Assembly (NCBI RefSeq): GCF_001425685.1
Contig: NZ_LMCY01000019.1
Coordinates: forward strand, 36,744-100,743
Origin: Massilia sp. Root335
Lineage (GTDB): Bacteria > Pseudomonadota > Gammaproteobacteria > Burkholderiales > Burkholderiaceae_D
Length of the DNA: 64,000 nt
Reading direction: 5' to 3'
The translations under genes were made by a program, and so were the position numbers. Shown one piece after another: positions 15,357-23,689 of the stretch. Position 1 is the stretch's first letter; each line of letters starts with the position of its first letter. The notes under the pieces were generated by a model. It was not told where the DNA came from. It saw only the letters and a program-made list of their open reading frames with translations, and did not search any database.

Positions 15357-17420
15357 TTGAAGCCGTCCACCTTGACCGATCATCTTCCCCTGCCTGGCGC
15401 CGACGCCGGCCCCGACCCCGACGCTGCGCCGGCGACCCCCGAACCCACCGGTAAGTACGACGCCGAAGTCGACCGCATCTTCGGTGCGGGCGGCCCGCTC
15501 GCGCCCGCCGTCGGCACGTTCAAGCCGCGCCAGTCGCAGACCGAGATGGCGAAGGCGATCGCGCACGCGATCAGTGCGCAGGGCACGCTCATCGCCGAGG
15601 CCGGCACGGGCACGGGCAAGACGTTCGCCTACCTCGTCCCCGCGCTGCTGTGGGGCGGCAAGACGATCGTCTCGACCGGCACCAAGAACCTGCAGGACCA
15701 GTTGTTTTCGCGCGATATCCCGACCGTGCGCGCCGCGCTGCGCGCCCCGGTCTCGGTGGCGCTGCTGAAAGGCCGCTCGAACTACATCTGCCATTACCAC
15801 CTGGAACGCACGCTCTCGAACGGGCGCCTGACGTCGCGCGACGACGTCGGCCACCTGCGCGAAATCTCGCGCTTCATCAAGATGAGCCAGTCGGGCGACA
15901 AGGCCGAGTTGACCAAGGTCCCGGAAACGGCGTCCGTGTGGAACCTCGTCACGTCCACGCGCGAGAACTGCGTGGGCCAGGAGTGCCAGTACTACCAGGA
16001 CTGCTTCGTGATGAAGGCGCGCCGCGAAGCGCAGCAGGCCGACGTCGTCGTCGTCAACCACCACCTGTTCTTCGCCGACGTGGCGCTGAAGGAAGGCGGC
16101 ATGGCCGAGCTGCTGCCCTCGGCCAACACCATCATCTTCGACGAGGCGCACCAGCTGCCGGAAGTCGCGACCCTGTTCTTCGGCACGACCATTTCCACGG
16201 GCCAGGTGCTCGAACTGTGCCGCGACGTGCTGGCCGAAGGCCTCGCGCATGCGCGCGGCGGGGTCGACTGGGCCAAGGTCGTGACCGTCGTCGAAAAGGC
16301 CGCGCGCGACCTGCGCCTCACGTTCCCGGAGGGCAGCACGCGCCTGTCGCTGCCGCAGATTCCGCCGAGCTCGGAATTCTTCCCGGCACTCGAAAAACTG
16401 AAGGAAGAACTGGAAGGCATGATCGACGTGCTCGAAGCCCAGGCCGAGCGCGCCGAGACGATCGAACAATGCCGCGTGCGCGCGGTCGAGATCCTCGAGC
16501 AGTACAAGGCGTGGAAGTCCGATCCGAAGAAGGGCAAGGAAGTGGAGGGCGACGAGGCCGTGCTGTGGGTCGAGGCGTTCTCGTCGGCGCTGCAACTGCA
16601 CAAGACGCCGCTGTCGATCGCGCCGATCTTCGCCGGCCAGCGCGCCAGCACGCCGCGCAGCTGGATTTTCACCTCCGCGACCCTGGCGGTAAAAAACGAC
16701 TTCAAGCATTTCTCGGCACAGCTCGGCATGACGGGCGAGCCGGCGCAGAGCTGGCCCAGCCCGTTCAACTACCAGGAACAGGGCATCCTGTACGTGCCGA
16801 CCGGGCTGCCGGAACCGAACACCTTCGGCTACACGGACGCCGTCGTCGACATGGCGCTGCCCGTGATCGAGGCCGCCGGCGGCCGCTGCTTCTTCCTGTG
16901 CACGACGCTGCGCGCCGTCAACCGCGTCGCCGAGCGCCTGCGCGCCGATTTTGCCGCGCGCGGCCTCGACTTCCCCCTGTTCGTGCAGGGCGAACGGGGC
17001 CGCACGGAACTGCTGGACTCGTTCCGCAACGCCGGCAATGCCGTGCTCGTGGGCAGCCAGAGTTTCTGGGAAGGCGTCGACGTGCGCGGCGAGGCGCTGT
17101 CGCTCGTCATCATCGACAAGCTGCCGTTCGCCCCGCCCGACGATCCGGTGCTGGCCGCCCGCATCGAAGTGATGGAAAAGAAGGGCATGAACGGCTTCGT
17201 GCACCACACCCTGCCGGAAGCCATCATCAACCTCAAGCAGGGCGCCGGCCGCCTGATCCGCGACGTCGATGACCGCGGCGTGCTGATGCTGTGCGACCCG
17301 CGCGTGATCAGCAAGCCCTACGGCCGCCGCATCTGGCAAAGCCTGCCGCCATTCCGCCGCACGCGGGTGCAGGCGGACGTCATCGACTTCTTCAAGCAAC
17401 CGAAACCGGAACCGGAATGA
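15357..17420 (+). CDS. ATP-dependent DNA helicase, DinG/YoaA type
   Basis: 687 residues. XPD-like superfamily 2 iron-sulfur helicase. Walker A EAGTGTGKTFAYLVPALL, the Fe-S cysteines in YICHYH and CVGQECQYYQDC, DEAH box IFDEAHQLPE, motif III-like TSATL, and C-terminal motifs QSFWEGVDVRGE and QGAGRLIR. The start is TTG at 15357 (MKPSTLTDHLP); no ATG occurs before conserved sequence. DinG relatives unwind forked or R-loop DNA during repair; YoaA versus DinG cannot be separated without alignment. Confidence 0.92.
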   Translation: MKPSTLTDHLPLPGADAGPDPDAAPATPEPTGKYDAEVDRIFGAGGPLAPAVGTFKPRQSQTEMAKAIAHAISAQGTLIAEAGTGTGKTFAYLVPALLWGGKTIVSTGTKNLQDQLFSRDIPTVRAALRAPVSVALLKGRSNYICHYHLERTLSNGRLTSRDDVGHLREISRFIKMSQSGDKAELTKVPETASVWNLVTSTRENCVGQECQYYQDCFVMKARREAQQADVVVVNHHLFFADVALKEGGMAELLPSANTIIFDEAHQLPEVATLFFGTTISTGQVLELCRDVLAEGLAHARGGVDWAKVVTVVEKAARDLRLTFPEGSTRLSLPQIPPSSEFFPALEKLKEELEGMIDVLEAQAERAETIEQCRVRAVEILEQYKAWKSDPKKGKEVEGDEAVLWVEAFSSALQLHKTPLSIAPIFAGQRASTPRSWIFTSATLAVKNDFKHFSAQLGMTGEPAQSWPSPFNYQEQGILYVPTGLPEPNTFGYTDAVVDMALPVIEAAGGRCFFLCTTLRAVNRVAERLRADFAARGLDFPLFVQGERGRTELLDSFRNAGNAVLVGSQSFWEGVDVRGEALSLVIIDKLPFAPPDDPVLAARIEVMEKKGMNGFVHHTLPEAIINLKQGAGRLIRDVDDRGVLMLCDPRVISKPYGRRIWQSLPPFRRTRVQADVIDFFKQPKPEPE

Positions 17421-17422
17421 TG

Positions 17423-17533
17423 CGCGTGGGCACGGGTGCTCACGCTGCCAATCCGGTTGATGCGCGTGGGCACGGGGTGCCCACCCTACCTCCGAGAACC
17501 GGGCCGTAGGGTGGGCTCCCCGAGCCCACGCGG
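17423..17533. repeat. Three family A repeat copies
   Basis: Copies at about 17423-17443 (degraded), 17463-17489 and 17506-17533 (GTAGGGTGGGCTCCC variant). They begin directly after the helicase stop codon. Confidence 0.75.
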
Positions 17534-17551
17534 ACGCTGCCTCTGAGAACC

Positions 17552-17593
17552 GGGGTCAGAGCCCTTTTTAAAGCAACACCGGGCTCTGACCCC
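17552..17593. repeat. GGGGTCAGAGCCC inverted repeat
   Basis: GGGGTCAGAGCCC (17552-17564) and its exact reverse complement GGGCTCTGACCCC (17581-17593) flank a 16-nt AT-richer loop. Distinct from families A and B. The remaining 17594-17749 holds no gene. Confidence 0.8.
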
Positions 17594-17749
17594 TCCGCTT
17601 CTCGGCGTCGTTACACGCTACCTTTTGGCTCGCCCCGCGAGACGCTGCGCGTCTCCGCGCCCTCCGCTTGTGCTCCCACAACATGCAGGATGGGTGACTT
17701 GTTTAGAGTCTCGTAGGCCCGGCCGGTGGCAGACCTACAAGGGGGAGCA

Positions 17750-18358
17750 ATGGCGATTCGTTACGGCTGCTTTTTCAGCTATGCCCATGGGCGGCATGAG
17801 CTGATGCAGCGCTTCAAGGCCACGCTGGCCGATGCACTGCGCTGTTACCTCGAACCGTATTTCGACAACGAAGACGAACTGTTCGTCGACACCGAACAAC
17901 TGGGCGGTGGCGACGACCTCGATCGCAAGATCGCCCGCGCGCTGTGCGAAAGCGCGTGCATGGTGCTGATCTACACGCCCAAATACGAAGCCCACGCCTA
18001 CACGCGCCGCGAGTACGCCGCGATGCGCCTGATCGAGGCCGAGCGCAGCACGTGGTACACGCTGCCGAGCCAGCTGATCATTCCCGTCATCATGACCCAG
18101 CACCCCGACCGGCTGCCGCCGCAGATCAGCGAATCCACGTTCTACGTCGATTTCTCGCGCTTCACGATGGCCACGGCCGATCTCAAATCGAATCCAGATT
18201 TCCTGCCGGACATCGACAAGATGGTCCGGCGCATCGTTACCCATTACCAGTACCAGAAAAAGACCACGCCGCCGGCGCATGACTGCAACCAATTCGTACT
18301 TCCCGCTGTCCCACCCGCATGGCGTGAGTTACCGGATCCAACCTTCCCCAAAAAATGA
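17750..18358 (+). CDS. TIR domain protein
   Basis: 202 residues. The start at ATG 17750 is supported by GGGGGAG just upstream. The whole protein is close to one TIR domain: box-1-like RYGCFFSYAH (4-13), an LFVDTEQLGGGDDLDRKIARAL stretch (44-65) and MVLIYTPKYEAHAYTRREYAAM (71-92), where Glu88 aligns with the catalytic glutamate of TIR NAD+ hydrolases. Bacterial TIR proteins usually act as NADases or cyclic-ADPR producers in defence, or as scaffolds. No signal peptide or membrane segment. The stop overlaps the region of the next gene's start, so the pair is an operon. Which activity applies here is unknown. Confidence 0.85.
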   Translation: MAIRYGCFFSYAHGRHELMQRFKATLADALRCYLEPYFDNEDELFVDTEQLGGGDDLDRKIARALCESACMVLIYTPKYEAHAYTRREYAAMRLIEAERSTWYTLPSQLIIPVIMTQHPDRLPPQISESTFYVDFSRFTMATADLKSNPDFLPDIDKMVRRIVTHYQYQKKTTPPAHDCNQFVLPAVPPAWRELPDPTFPKK

Positions 18359-18366
18359 GGAGCCTT

Positions 18367-19878
18367 ATGGAAACCAACCGCATCACCGCAGTACCGGCCG
18401 GGCAGGCCGGCGAGGTGACGACGTTCTACTCCTACGACAGCGCACCCGTGCGCAGCCTCGCGCTGGCCCATGCCGCCTGGCTGCTCGCCGGGCGCGCGCA
18501 TGCGAAGACACCGGTGCTGATGATCGACTGGGACCTGGAAGCGCCAGGCCTCCACCACTATTTTCCCTGCGCGGACGAGGGCCAGGGCGGCGGCGGTCTG
18601 CTCGAACTGTTTGAAGCTTGCGGCGAACAATTGCACGGCAACACATCGAGCGACGACGCCGACGCCCTGGCCGGGCGCGTGCTCGACACGCTCGACTGGG
18701 ACGACTACATCGTGCGCGTCGACGACAGCCGTCCGCTGTACCTGATGCGCGCCGGCCGCTTCGACGACAGTTACGGCGAGCGCGTCGACCGCCTCGACTG
18801 GGACGCGCTGTTCTGCGCCTGCCCGGCCCTGTTCCGCACGTTCGCGGCCCATGTGGCGCGGCGCTTCGCCCACGTCCTGATCGATTGCCGCAGCGGCCGC
18901 TCGGCGGCGGCCAGCGTCTGCACGGCGCTGTTGCCGGACAAGATCGTCGGCCTGTTCACGCCCGACGCGCGCAGCCTGGACGGCCTGCAGGGCGTCGTCG
19001 CGCGCGCCCTCGACTACCGCTGCAGCCACGAGGACGAGCAGCGTCCGCTGCTCGTCTATCCGCTGCCTTGCCCCGTCGACGGCGCGGCGGATGCGCGGCT
19101 GCGCTGGCGCTTCGGCGACGCCCAGCGCGGCCAGCCGGGTTACCAGGCCAGGCTGGAGCGGATGCTGGCCGAGTGCTATGGCCTGTCCAGCGTCGCGCTC
19201 GACAGCTACCTCGACGAAGTGCAACTGCCGCAGGCCGCCATCGTCGGCATGCCGCCGGCGGGCGGCCGGATCCATGCCGGCGAGCGCGACCGGTGCGGGC
19301 CGCAACGCGCCGTCGACACCCTGCTCGAATGGCTGGCACCCGGCCATTTCCCGTGGCGTCCGCTGCCCGAGGTGCGGCTCGTGCAGGCCGTTGAGGCCCT
19401 GGGCGAACGCGCGGCCGATCCGCAGGCGCCCGCGCTCGTGCGTGAACTGGCCCGCCTGGCCCAATTGTATTTGGGGCAACAGAGCGAACTGGAAGCGGCG
19501 CGCCGCATCGAGCAGCACGTGGTCGCGCTGGAGCAGGGCCTGCACGCGATGGAGGAGGGCAAGCGCGGCCACGCGGCGTCGCGCCGCCCCGGCGAACCGC
19601 CGCCCGATGCGCTGGACGACAAGCTGTCGCGCCTGCAGGAATTGATCGACGCCCGGAGCCCGCACGAGGCGCGCGCGCTGGCGGACAGCCTGCGCTCGAC
19701 GATCCTGCGGCCGAGTGTGGCGCATCCGCTACGACGGCGCGGGGCCGCGATGATCAAGCAGGTCTACCTGCAGGAAGGCGACAAGGACGCGCTGCTGGCC
19801 TTCACGCTGGACGAGGTGTCGTCGCTCGAAGGCGCCCTGATCCAGGCGGCGGGAGGGCGTCCGCTCGTGGCGGGCTGA
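18367..19878 (+). CDS. MinD/ParA-like NTPase with a destroyed KGGVGR P-loop, TIR partner
   Basis: 503 residues from ATG 18367 (GAGGAG 4 nt upstream); an alternative ATG at 18355 overlaps the TIR stop as ATGA. The fold markers of the KGGVGR-variant SIMIBI ATPases are clear: TFYSY...SLALAHAAWLLA, VLMIDWDLEAPGLHHYF (Asp54, Asp56), FAHVLIDCRSG (Walker-B-like) and KIVGLFTPDARSLDGL. Where relatives read YSYKGGVGR(S/T), this protein reads YSYDSAPVRS (residues 21-30), so the signature Lys and Gly residues are gone. The C-terminal third is helical and charged. Probably a non-hydrolysing sensor or scaffold for the TIR protein (inference). Confidence 0.75.
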   Translation: METNRITAVPAGQAGEVTTFYSYDSAPVRSLALAHAAWLLAGRAHAKTPVLMIDWDLEAPGLHHYFPCADEGQGGGGLLELFEACGEQLHGNTSSDDADALAGRVLDTLDWDDYIVRVDDSRPLYLMRAGRFDDSYGERVDRLDWDALFCACPALFRTFAAHVARRFAHVLIDCRSGRSAAASVCTALLPDKIVGLFTPDARSLDGLQGVVARALDYRCSHEDEQRPLLVYPLPCPVDGAADARLRWRFGDAQRGQPGYQARLERMLAECYGLSSVALDSYLDEVQLPQAAIVGMPPAGGRIHAGERDRCGPQRAVDTLLEWLAPGHFPWRPLPEVRLVQAVEALGERAADPQAPALVRELARLAQLYLGQQSELEAARRIEQHVVALEQGLHAMEEGKRGHAASRRPGEPPPDALDDKLSRLQELIDARSPHEARALADSLRSTILRPSVAHPLRRRGAAMIKQVYLQEGDKDALLAFTLDEVSSLEGALIQAAGGRPLVAG

Positions 19879-19961
19879 GGCGGCGCCGGCGTCGCTCGGG
19901 AGGCCAATAAATGTGCCACCCGATAGGTCGATCTTGCCGTTGCTTCAGGTAAAATCGGTGC

Positions 19962-20699
19962 ATGCGTATCCTTATCAGTAACGACGACGGTTATCTCGCT
20001 CCCGGCATCAACGCCCTGGCCGATGCGTTGGCACAGGTCGCCGACATCGTGGTGGTCGCGCCCGACAGCAATCGCTCGGGCGCGTCCAACTCGTTGTCGC
20101 TGGACCGCCCGCTGTCGGTGGCTAAGGCTGCCAACGGTTTCTATTTTGTCAACGGCACCCCGACCGACTGCGTACACATCGCATTGACGGGGATGCTGGA
20201 CACACGCCCCGACCTGGTGGTTTCCGGCATCAACAATGGCCAGAACATGGGCGACGACACCTTGTACTCGGGTACGGTGGCGGCGGCGACGGAAGCGTAT
20301 CTGTTTGGCATCCCGGCCATCGCCTTTTCCCAGGTGCACGGGGGCTGGGCCGAGGTCGAATCGGCCGCGCGGGTGGCGCGCGACATCGTGCTGCGCCGTT
20401 TCGAGCTGCTCGAGTCGCCGTTCCTGCTGAACGTGAATATCCCGAACGTGCCGTACGACCAGATGGGGCCGCTCACGCCGACCCGCCTCGGCCGGCGTCA
20501 CCAGTCCGAGCCCGTCATCCGCGGCCAGGACCCGCGCGGGCGCGAGATCTTCTGGATCGGGGCGCCCGGCGCCTGCCGCGACGCGGGCGAGGGCACGGAT
20601 TTTCATGCGACGAGCCAGGGTTGCGTGTCGGTGACCCCGCTCCAGGTCGACCTCACGCACCGCGACCAGCTCGATTTGCTGCGGCGAGGGCTCGGATGA
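19962..20699 (+). CDS. surE: 5'/3'-nucleotidase SurE
   Basis: 245 residues. Metal-dependent nucleoside monophosphate phosphatase linked to stationary-phase survival. N-terminal [15 protein letters not shown] holds the metal-binding Asp pair; [22 protein letters not shown] and [27 protein letters not shown] are family signatures. First gene of the conserved surE-pcm-nlpD-rpoS cluster. No Shine-Dalgarno site is evident before the ATG. Its stop overlaps the pcm start as ATGA. Confidence 0.96.
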   Translation: MRILISNDDGYLAPGINALADALAQVADIVVVAPDSNRSGASNSLSLDRPLSVAKAANGFYFVNGTPTDCVHIALTGMLDTRPDLVVSGINNGQNMGDDTLYSGTVAAATEAYLFGIPAIAFSQVHGGWAEVESAARVARDIVLRRFELLESPFLLNVNIPNVPYDQMGPLTPTRLGRRHQSEPVIRGQDPRGREIFWIGAPGACRDAGEGTDFHATSQGCVSVTPLQVDLTHRDQLDLLRRGLG

Positions 20700-21547
20700 G
20701 CGAAAAGCGCAGCCAGTTTCCTCTGCCGCTCTCGTCCGTGACGGGCGGGAGCACGCGAAAGCCCGCTGCGCCGGCGCCGGTCGCCACGCCGCAGACGGCG
20801 ACCCAGAACGCGCGCGAAAACAACCAGCACCGCGCCGGCGCCGCGCCCGGCGTCCCGGGCACGGCCAAGCCGGCCTCGGTGCAGCCGCAGCAGACGGTGG
20901 TGCGGTCGGACCTGGCCGCCACGGAAGCGCCGCGCCGCGCGATGGCGGCCCGGACCGCGCGCCAGGGCGTCAAGGATGCTCAGGTGCTGGCGGCGCTGGA
21001 AATCGTGCCGCGCCATATGTTCGTCGAACCGGGCATGCTGGCGCAGGCGTACGTCGACATCTCGCTGCCGATCGGCCATAACCAGACGATTTCGCAACCC
21101 TATATCGTGGCGCGCATGATCGAGCTGCTCAAGGGAAGCGGCCCGCTGCGCCGCGTGCTCGAGATCGGCACGGGCTGCGGCTACCAGGCCGCCGTGCTGT
21201 CGTTCGTGGCGCAGGAGGTGTATTCGATCGAGCGCATCAAGCCGTTGCACGAGCTGGCGAAGGCCAATCTGCGCCCGTTGCGCATCGCCAATCTGCGCTT
21301 GCAGTACGGAGATGGTATGCTAGGGCTCCCGCAGGTGGCCCCGTTCGACGGCATCATCCTGGCGGCGGCCGGTCTCGAGGTGCCGCGCGCACTGCTCGAA
21401 CAGCTGGCCATCGGCGCCCGACTGGTGGCGCCCGTCGGTGCTCAGGTCCAGCACCTGCAGCGCATTACTCGTACCGGCAAGGCGGAATGGACCAGCGAAA
21501 CGCTGGAAGCCTGCCATTTCGTGCCGCTGAGGCCAGGCATCGCTTGA
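20696..21547 (+). CDS. pcm: Protein-L-isoaspartate O-methyltransferase
   Basis: 283 residues. Repairs isoaspartyl damage by SAM-dependent methylation. The PCMT domain starts near residue 83 ([20 protein letters not shown]) and contains [22 protein letters not shown] and the SAM-binding [18 protein letters not shown]. About 75 residues of low-complexity Ala/Pro/Gln/Thr sequence precede it; the E. coli enzyme lacks this. The ATG overlaps the surE stop (20696-20699), with GAGG upstream, so the extension is probably translated. Confidence 0.93.
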   Translation: MSEKRSQFPLPLSSVTGGSTRKPAAPAPVATPQTATQNARENNQHRAGAAPGVPGTAKPASVQPQQTVVRSDLAATEAPRRAMAARTARQGVKDAQVLAALEIVPRHMFVEPGMLAQAYVDISLPIGHNQTISQPYIVARMIELLKGSGPLRRVLEIGTGCGYQAAVLSFVAQEVYSIERIKPLHELAKANLRPLRIANLRLQYGDGMLGLPQVAPFDGIILAAAGLEVPRALLEQLAIGARLVAPVGAQVQHLQRITRTGKAEWTSETLEACHFVPLRPGIA

Positions 21548-21580
21548 ATGCCAGAATGTTGTAAAAGAATTAAAGAGAGA

Positions 21581-22477
21581 ATGAAACCCACACCCCGCTT
21601 AGCCCTGTTGACCCTCAGTCTCGGCATCCTGTCCGCCTGCAGCACCGAGACCCGCGTAGCCCCCGTGATCGACCGTCCGACCCCGACCGCTTCCAGCTTC
21701 CGTCCGCGCCCGCAACCGGCGCCGACGCCGGCCGCCGAGGACAATAAACCGGACGCGCGCGGCACCTATACCGTGCGCCGCGGCGACACCCTGCTGCGCA
21801 TCGCCCTCGACCACGGCCAGAATTACCGTGACCTCGTCGCCTGGAACAACCTCGCCGATCCGGACGACATCAAGGTCGGACAGGTACTGAAGGTGGCGCA
21901 GCCCGAACGCAGCGCCGGTGCCGTCGTGACGTCGCCCATTGCCATGCCGGGCGCGGAAAAGCCGGCCCCGGTGCCCAGGAAGACGGAGCCGAACGGCGCC
22001 AAGAAGCCGTACAGCGAATCGAACCTGGCCAAGGAAGAGAATCCCAAGGCGGAAAAGGTGATCTCGTCCGGCGTCACGGCGGGCAGCACCGTCACCGCCA
22101 GCGACGACGAGAAACTGAGCTGGATGTGGCCGTCCGACGGCAAGATCATCGCCACGTTCGACGAAGGCAAGAACAAGGGCATCGACATCGCCGGCAAGAT
22201 GGGCCAGCAGGTGATGGCGGCCGGTTCCGGGAAGGTGATGTATGCGGGCAGCGGCATTCGCGGATATGGTAATCTCGTGATTGTTAAGCACAGCAACAGC
22301 CTGCTGTCGGCCTACGCGCATAACCGCACCATCCTGGTCAAGGAAGGTCAGAACGTGACCAAGGGCCAGCCGATCGCGGAAATGGGCGATTCCGATTCCG
22401 ACGCGGTCAAACTGCATTTCGAGATACGCCAGCAGGGCAAGCCGGTCGATCCGGCCAAGTTCCTGCCCAGTCGCTAG
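21581..22477 (+). CDS. nlpD: NlpD-type LysM/M23 lipoprotein, amidase activator
   Basis: 298 residues. Lipoprotein signal with LGILSAC lipobox; LysM peptidoglycan-binding domain near residues 62-108 (GTYTVRRGDTLLRIALDHG); C-terminal LytM/M23 domain (KGIDIAGKMGQQVMAAGSGK; LSAYAHNRTILVKEGQ; LHFEIRQQGKPVDP). As in E. coli NlpD the first zinc motif His is replaced (GIDI), so it should be a non-catalytic activator of an AmiC-type amidase at the septum. ATG 21581 follows AAAGAGAGA. Promoters for rpoS often lie inside nlpD; none was assigned here. Confidence 0.94.
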   Translation: MKPTPRLALLTLSLGILSACSTETRVAPVIDRPTPTASSFRPRPQPAPTPAAEDNKPDARGTYTVRRGDTLLRIALDHGQNYRDLVAWNNLADPDDIKVGQVLKVAQPERSAGAVVTSPIAMPGAEKPAPVPRKTEPNGAKKPYSESNLAKEENPKAEKVISSGVTAGSTVTASDDEKLSWMWPSDGKIIATFDEGKNKGIDIAGKMGQQVMAAGSGKVMYAGSGIRGYGNLVIVKHSNSLLSAYAHNRTILVKEGQNVTKGQPIAEMGDSDSDAVKLHFEIRQQGKPVDPAKFLPSR

Positions 22478-22486
22478 AGAGAGCCG

Positions 22487-23497
22487 ATGACGCTGCCGAC
22501 CGATCCGCTGGACCACGACGCACCGGACGATAATCCGGATGAGCCGCTGGACGACGGCGAGTTCGGGGCGGACGGCGCCGATCGTGCCGAGCTGCTGCCG
22601 GAAGCGGCCGTGGCGGCGGTCGATACCGTCGACGAGCTCAAGAGCGTGCTGCAGGCCGAGCTCTCGACCGACACCACCCAGCACTACCTGAACCGGATCG
22701 GCGCCAAGCCGTTGCTCAGCGCCGAGCAGGAAGTGCAGTACGCCACGCTGGCCAAGGCCGGCGACTTCAATGCGCGCCAGAAGATGATCGAGCATAACCT
22801 GCGGCTCGTCGTCTCCATCGCCAAGCACTACATCAACCGCGGCGTCGTGCTGCTCGACCTCATCGAAGAGGGCAATATCGGGCTGATGCGCGCGATCGAC
22901 AAGTTCGAGCCGGAGCGCGGCTTCCGCTTTTCGACGTACGCCACGTGGTGGATCCGCCAGAGCATCGAGCGCGCGATCATGAACCAGGCCCGCACCGTGC
23001 GCCTGCCCGTGCACATGGTGCGCGAGCTGAACCAGGTGCTGCGCGCGAAGTATCACCTGGAAGCCCAGCACCACGACGGCAAGGAAGCCAGCGCGGAAGA
23101 CATCGCCAGCCTCGTCGGCCGGCCCGTGGAGGAAGTGCAGGACATCCTCGCGCTGTCCGAACACGCCACGTCGCTCGACGCGCCGCTCGACAACGATCCG
23201 CAAAGCAGCCTGATGGACATGCTGCCGGACGAAGGCGACGTCAGCCCGGACGCCCACGCGGAACAGCACGAGATGACGGTGCTCGTGCGCGACTGGCTGC
23301 AGAAGCTGCCGGACAAGCAGCGCCTCGTCGTGATGCGCCGCTTCGGCCTCGACAACGACGACCCGGCCACGCTGGAAACGCTGGCCGAGGAGATGGGCGT
23401 GACGCGCGAGCGCGTGCGCCAGATCCAGCAGGAAGCCCTCGTCAAACTGAAACGGGCGATGGCCGCCCGTGGCGTCGTCCGCGATTCCTTGCTATGA
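22487..23497 (+). CDS. rpoS: RNA polymerase sigma factor RpoS
   Basis: 336 residues. Stationary-phase/general stress sigma factor of the sigma-70 family. Region 1.2 [22 protein letters not shown]; region 2 with [37 protein letters not shown]; region 3; and region 4 helix-turn-helix [24 protein letters not shown] sequence (here [22 protein letters not shown]). An acidic N-terminal stretch of about 45 residues precedes region 1.2. Located 9 nt after nlpD, followed by an intrinsic terminator. Confidence 0.97.
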   Translation: MTLPTDPLDHDAPDDNPDEPLDDGEFGADGADRAELLPEAAVAAVDTVDELKSVLQAELSTDTTQHYLNRIGAKPLLSAEQEVQYATLAKAGDFNARQKMIEHNLRLVVSIAKHYINRGVVLLDLIEEGNIGLMRAIDKFEPERGFRFSTYATWWIRQSIERAIMNQARTVRLPVHMVRELNQVLRAKYHLEAQHHDGKEASAEDIASLVGRPVEEVQDILALSEHATSLDAPLDNDPQSSLMDMLPDEGDVSPDAHAEQHEMTVLVRDWLQKLPDKQRLVVMRRFGLDNDDPATLETLAEEMGVTRERVRQIQQEALVKLKRAMAARGVVRDSLL

Positions 23498-23504
23498 TGC
23501 CCGG

Positions 23505-23526
23505 CTGGCCGGAAGGGCCAGTTTTT
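23505..23526 (+). terminator. Intrinsic terminator after rpoS
   Basis: CTGGCC (23505-23510), loop GGAAG, GGCCAG (23516-23521), then TTTTT. Confidence 0.75.
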
Positions 23527-23552
23527 CCTTGGTGTACGTGACGCATGCACAC

Positions 23553-23652
23553 CGTCGTTCCCGCGCGGGCGGGAACCTAATTTCGTTGACCAATACTGAC
23601 GCATGTTTCGGCTACGCACCGAACCTGGGTCCCCGCCTCCGCGGGGACGACG
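23553..23652. repeat. Family B inverted repeat pair
   Basis: Left arm CGTCGTTCCCGCGCGGGCGG (23553 on); right arm ending CCGCGGGGACGACG (to 23652). Lies between the rpoS terminator and rlmD. Confidence 0.8.
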
Positions 23653-23689
23653 TGCTTGCTACCTGTCCTAGTTCTCATCGTCTTCAACC

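Noticed and set aside
17594..17749. Small RNA or leader peptide before the TIR gene
   Set aside because: GC-rich stem-like stretches (CGAGACGCTGCGCGTCTCCG) are present, but no promoter or terminator supports a transcript.
19934..19955. TTGCCG and TAAAAT before surE as a sigma-70 promoter
   Set aside because: Only 10 nt separate the two hexamers.
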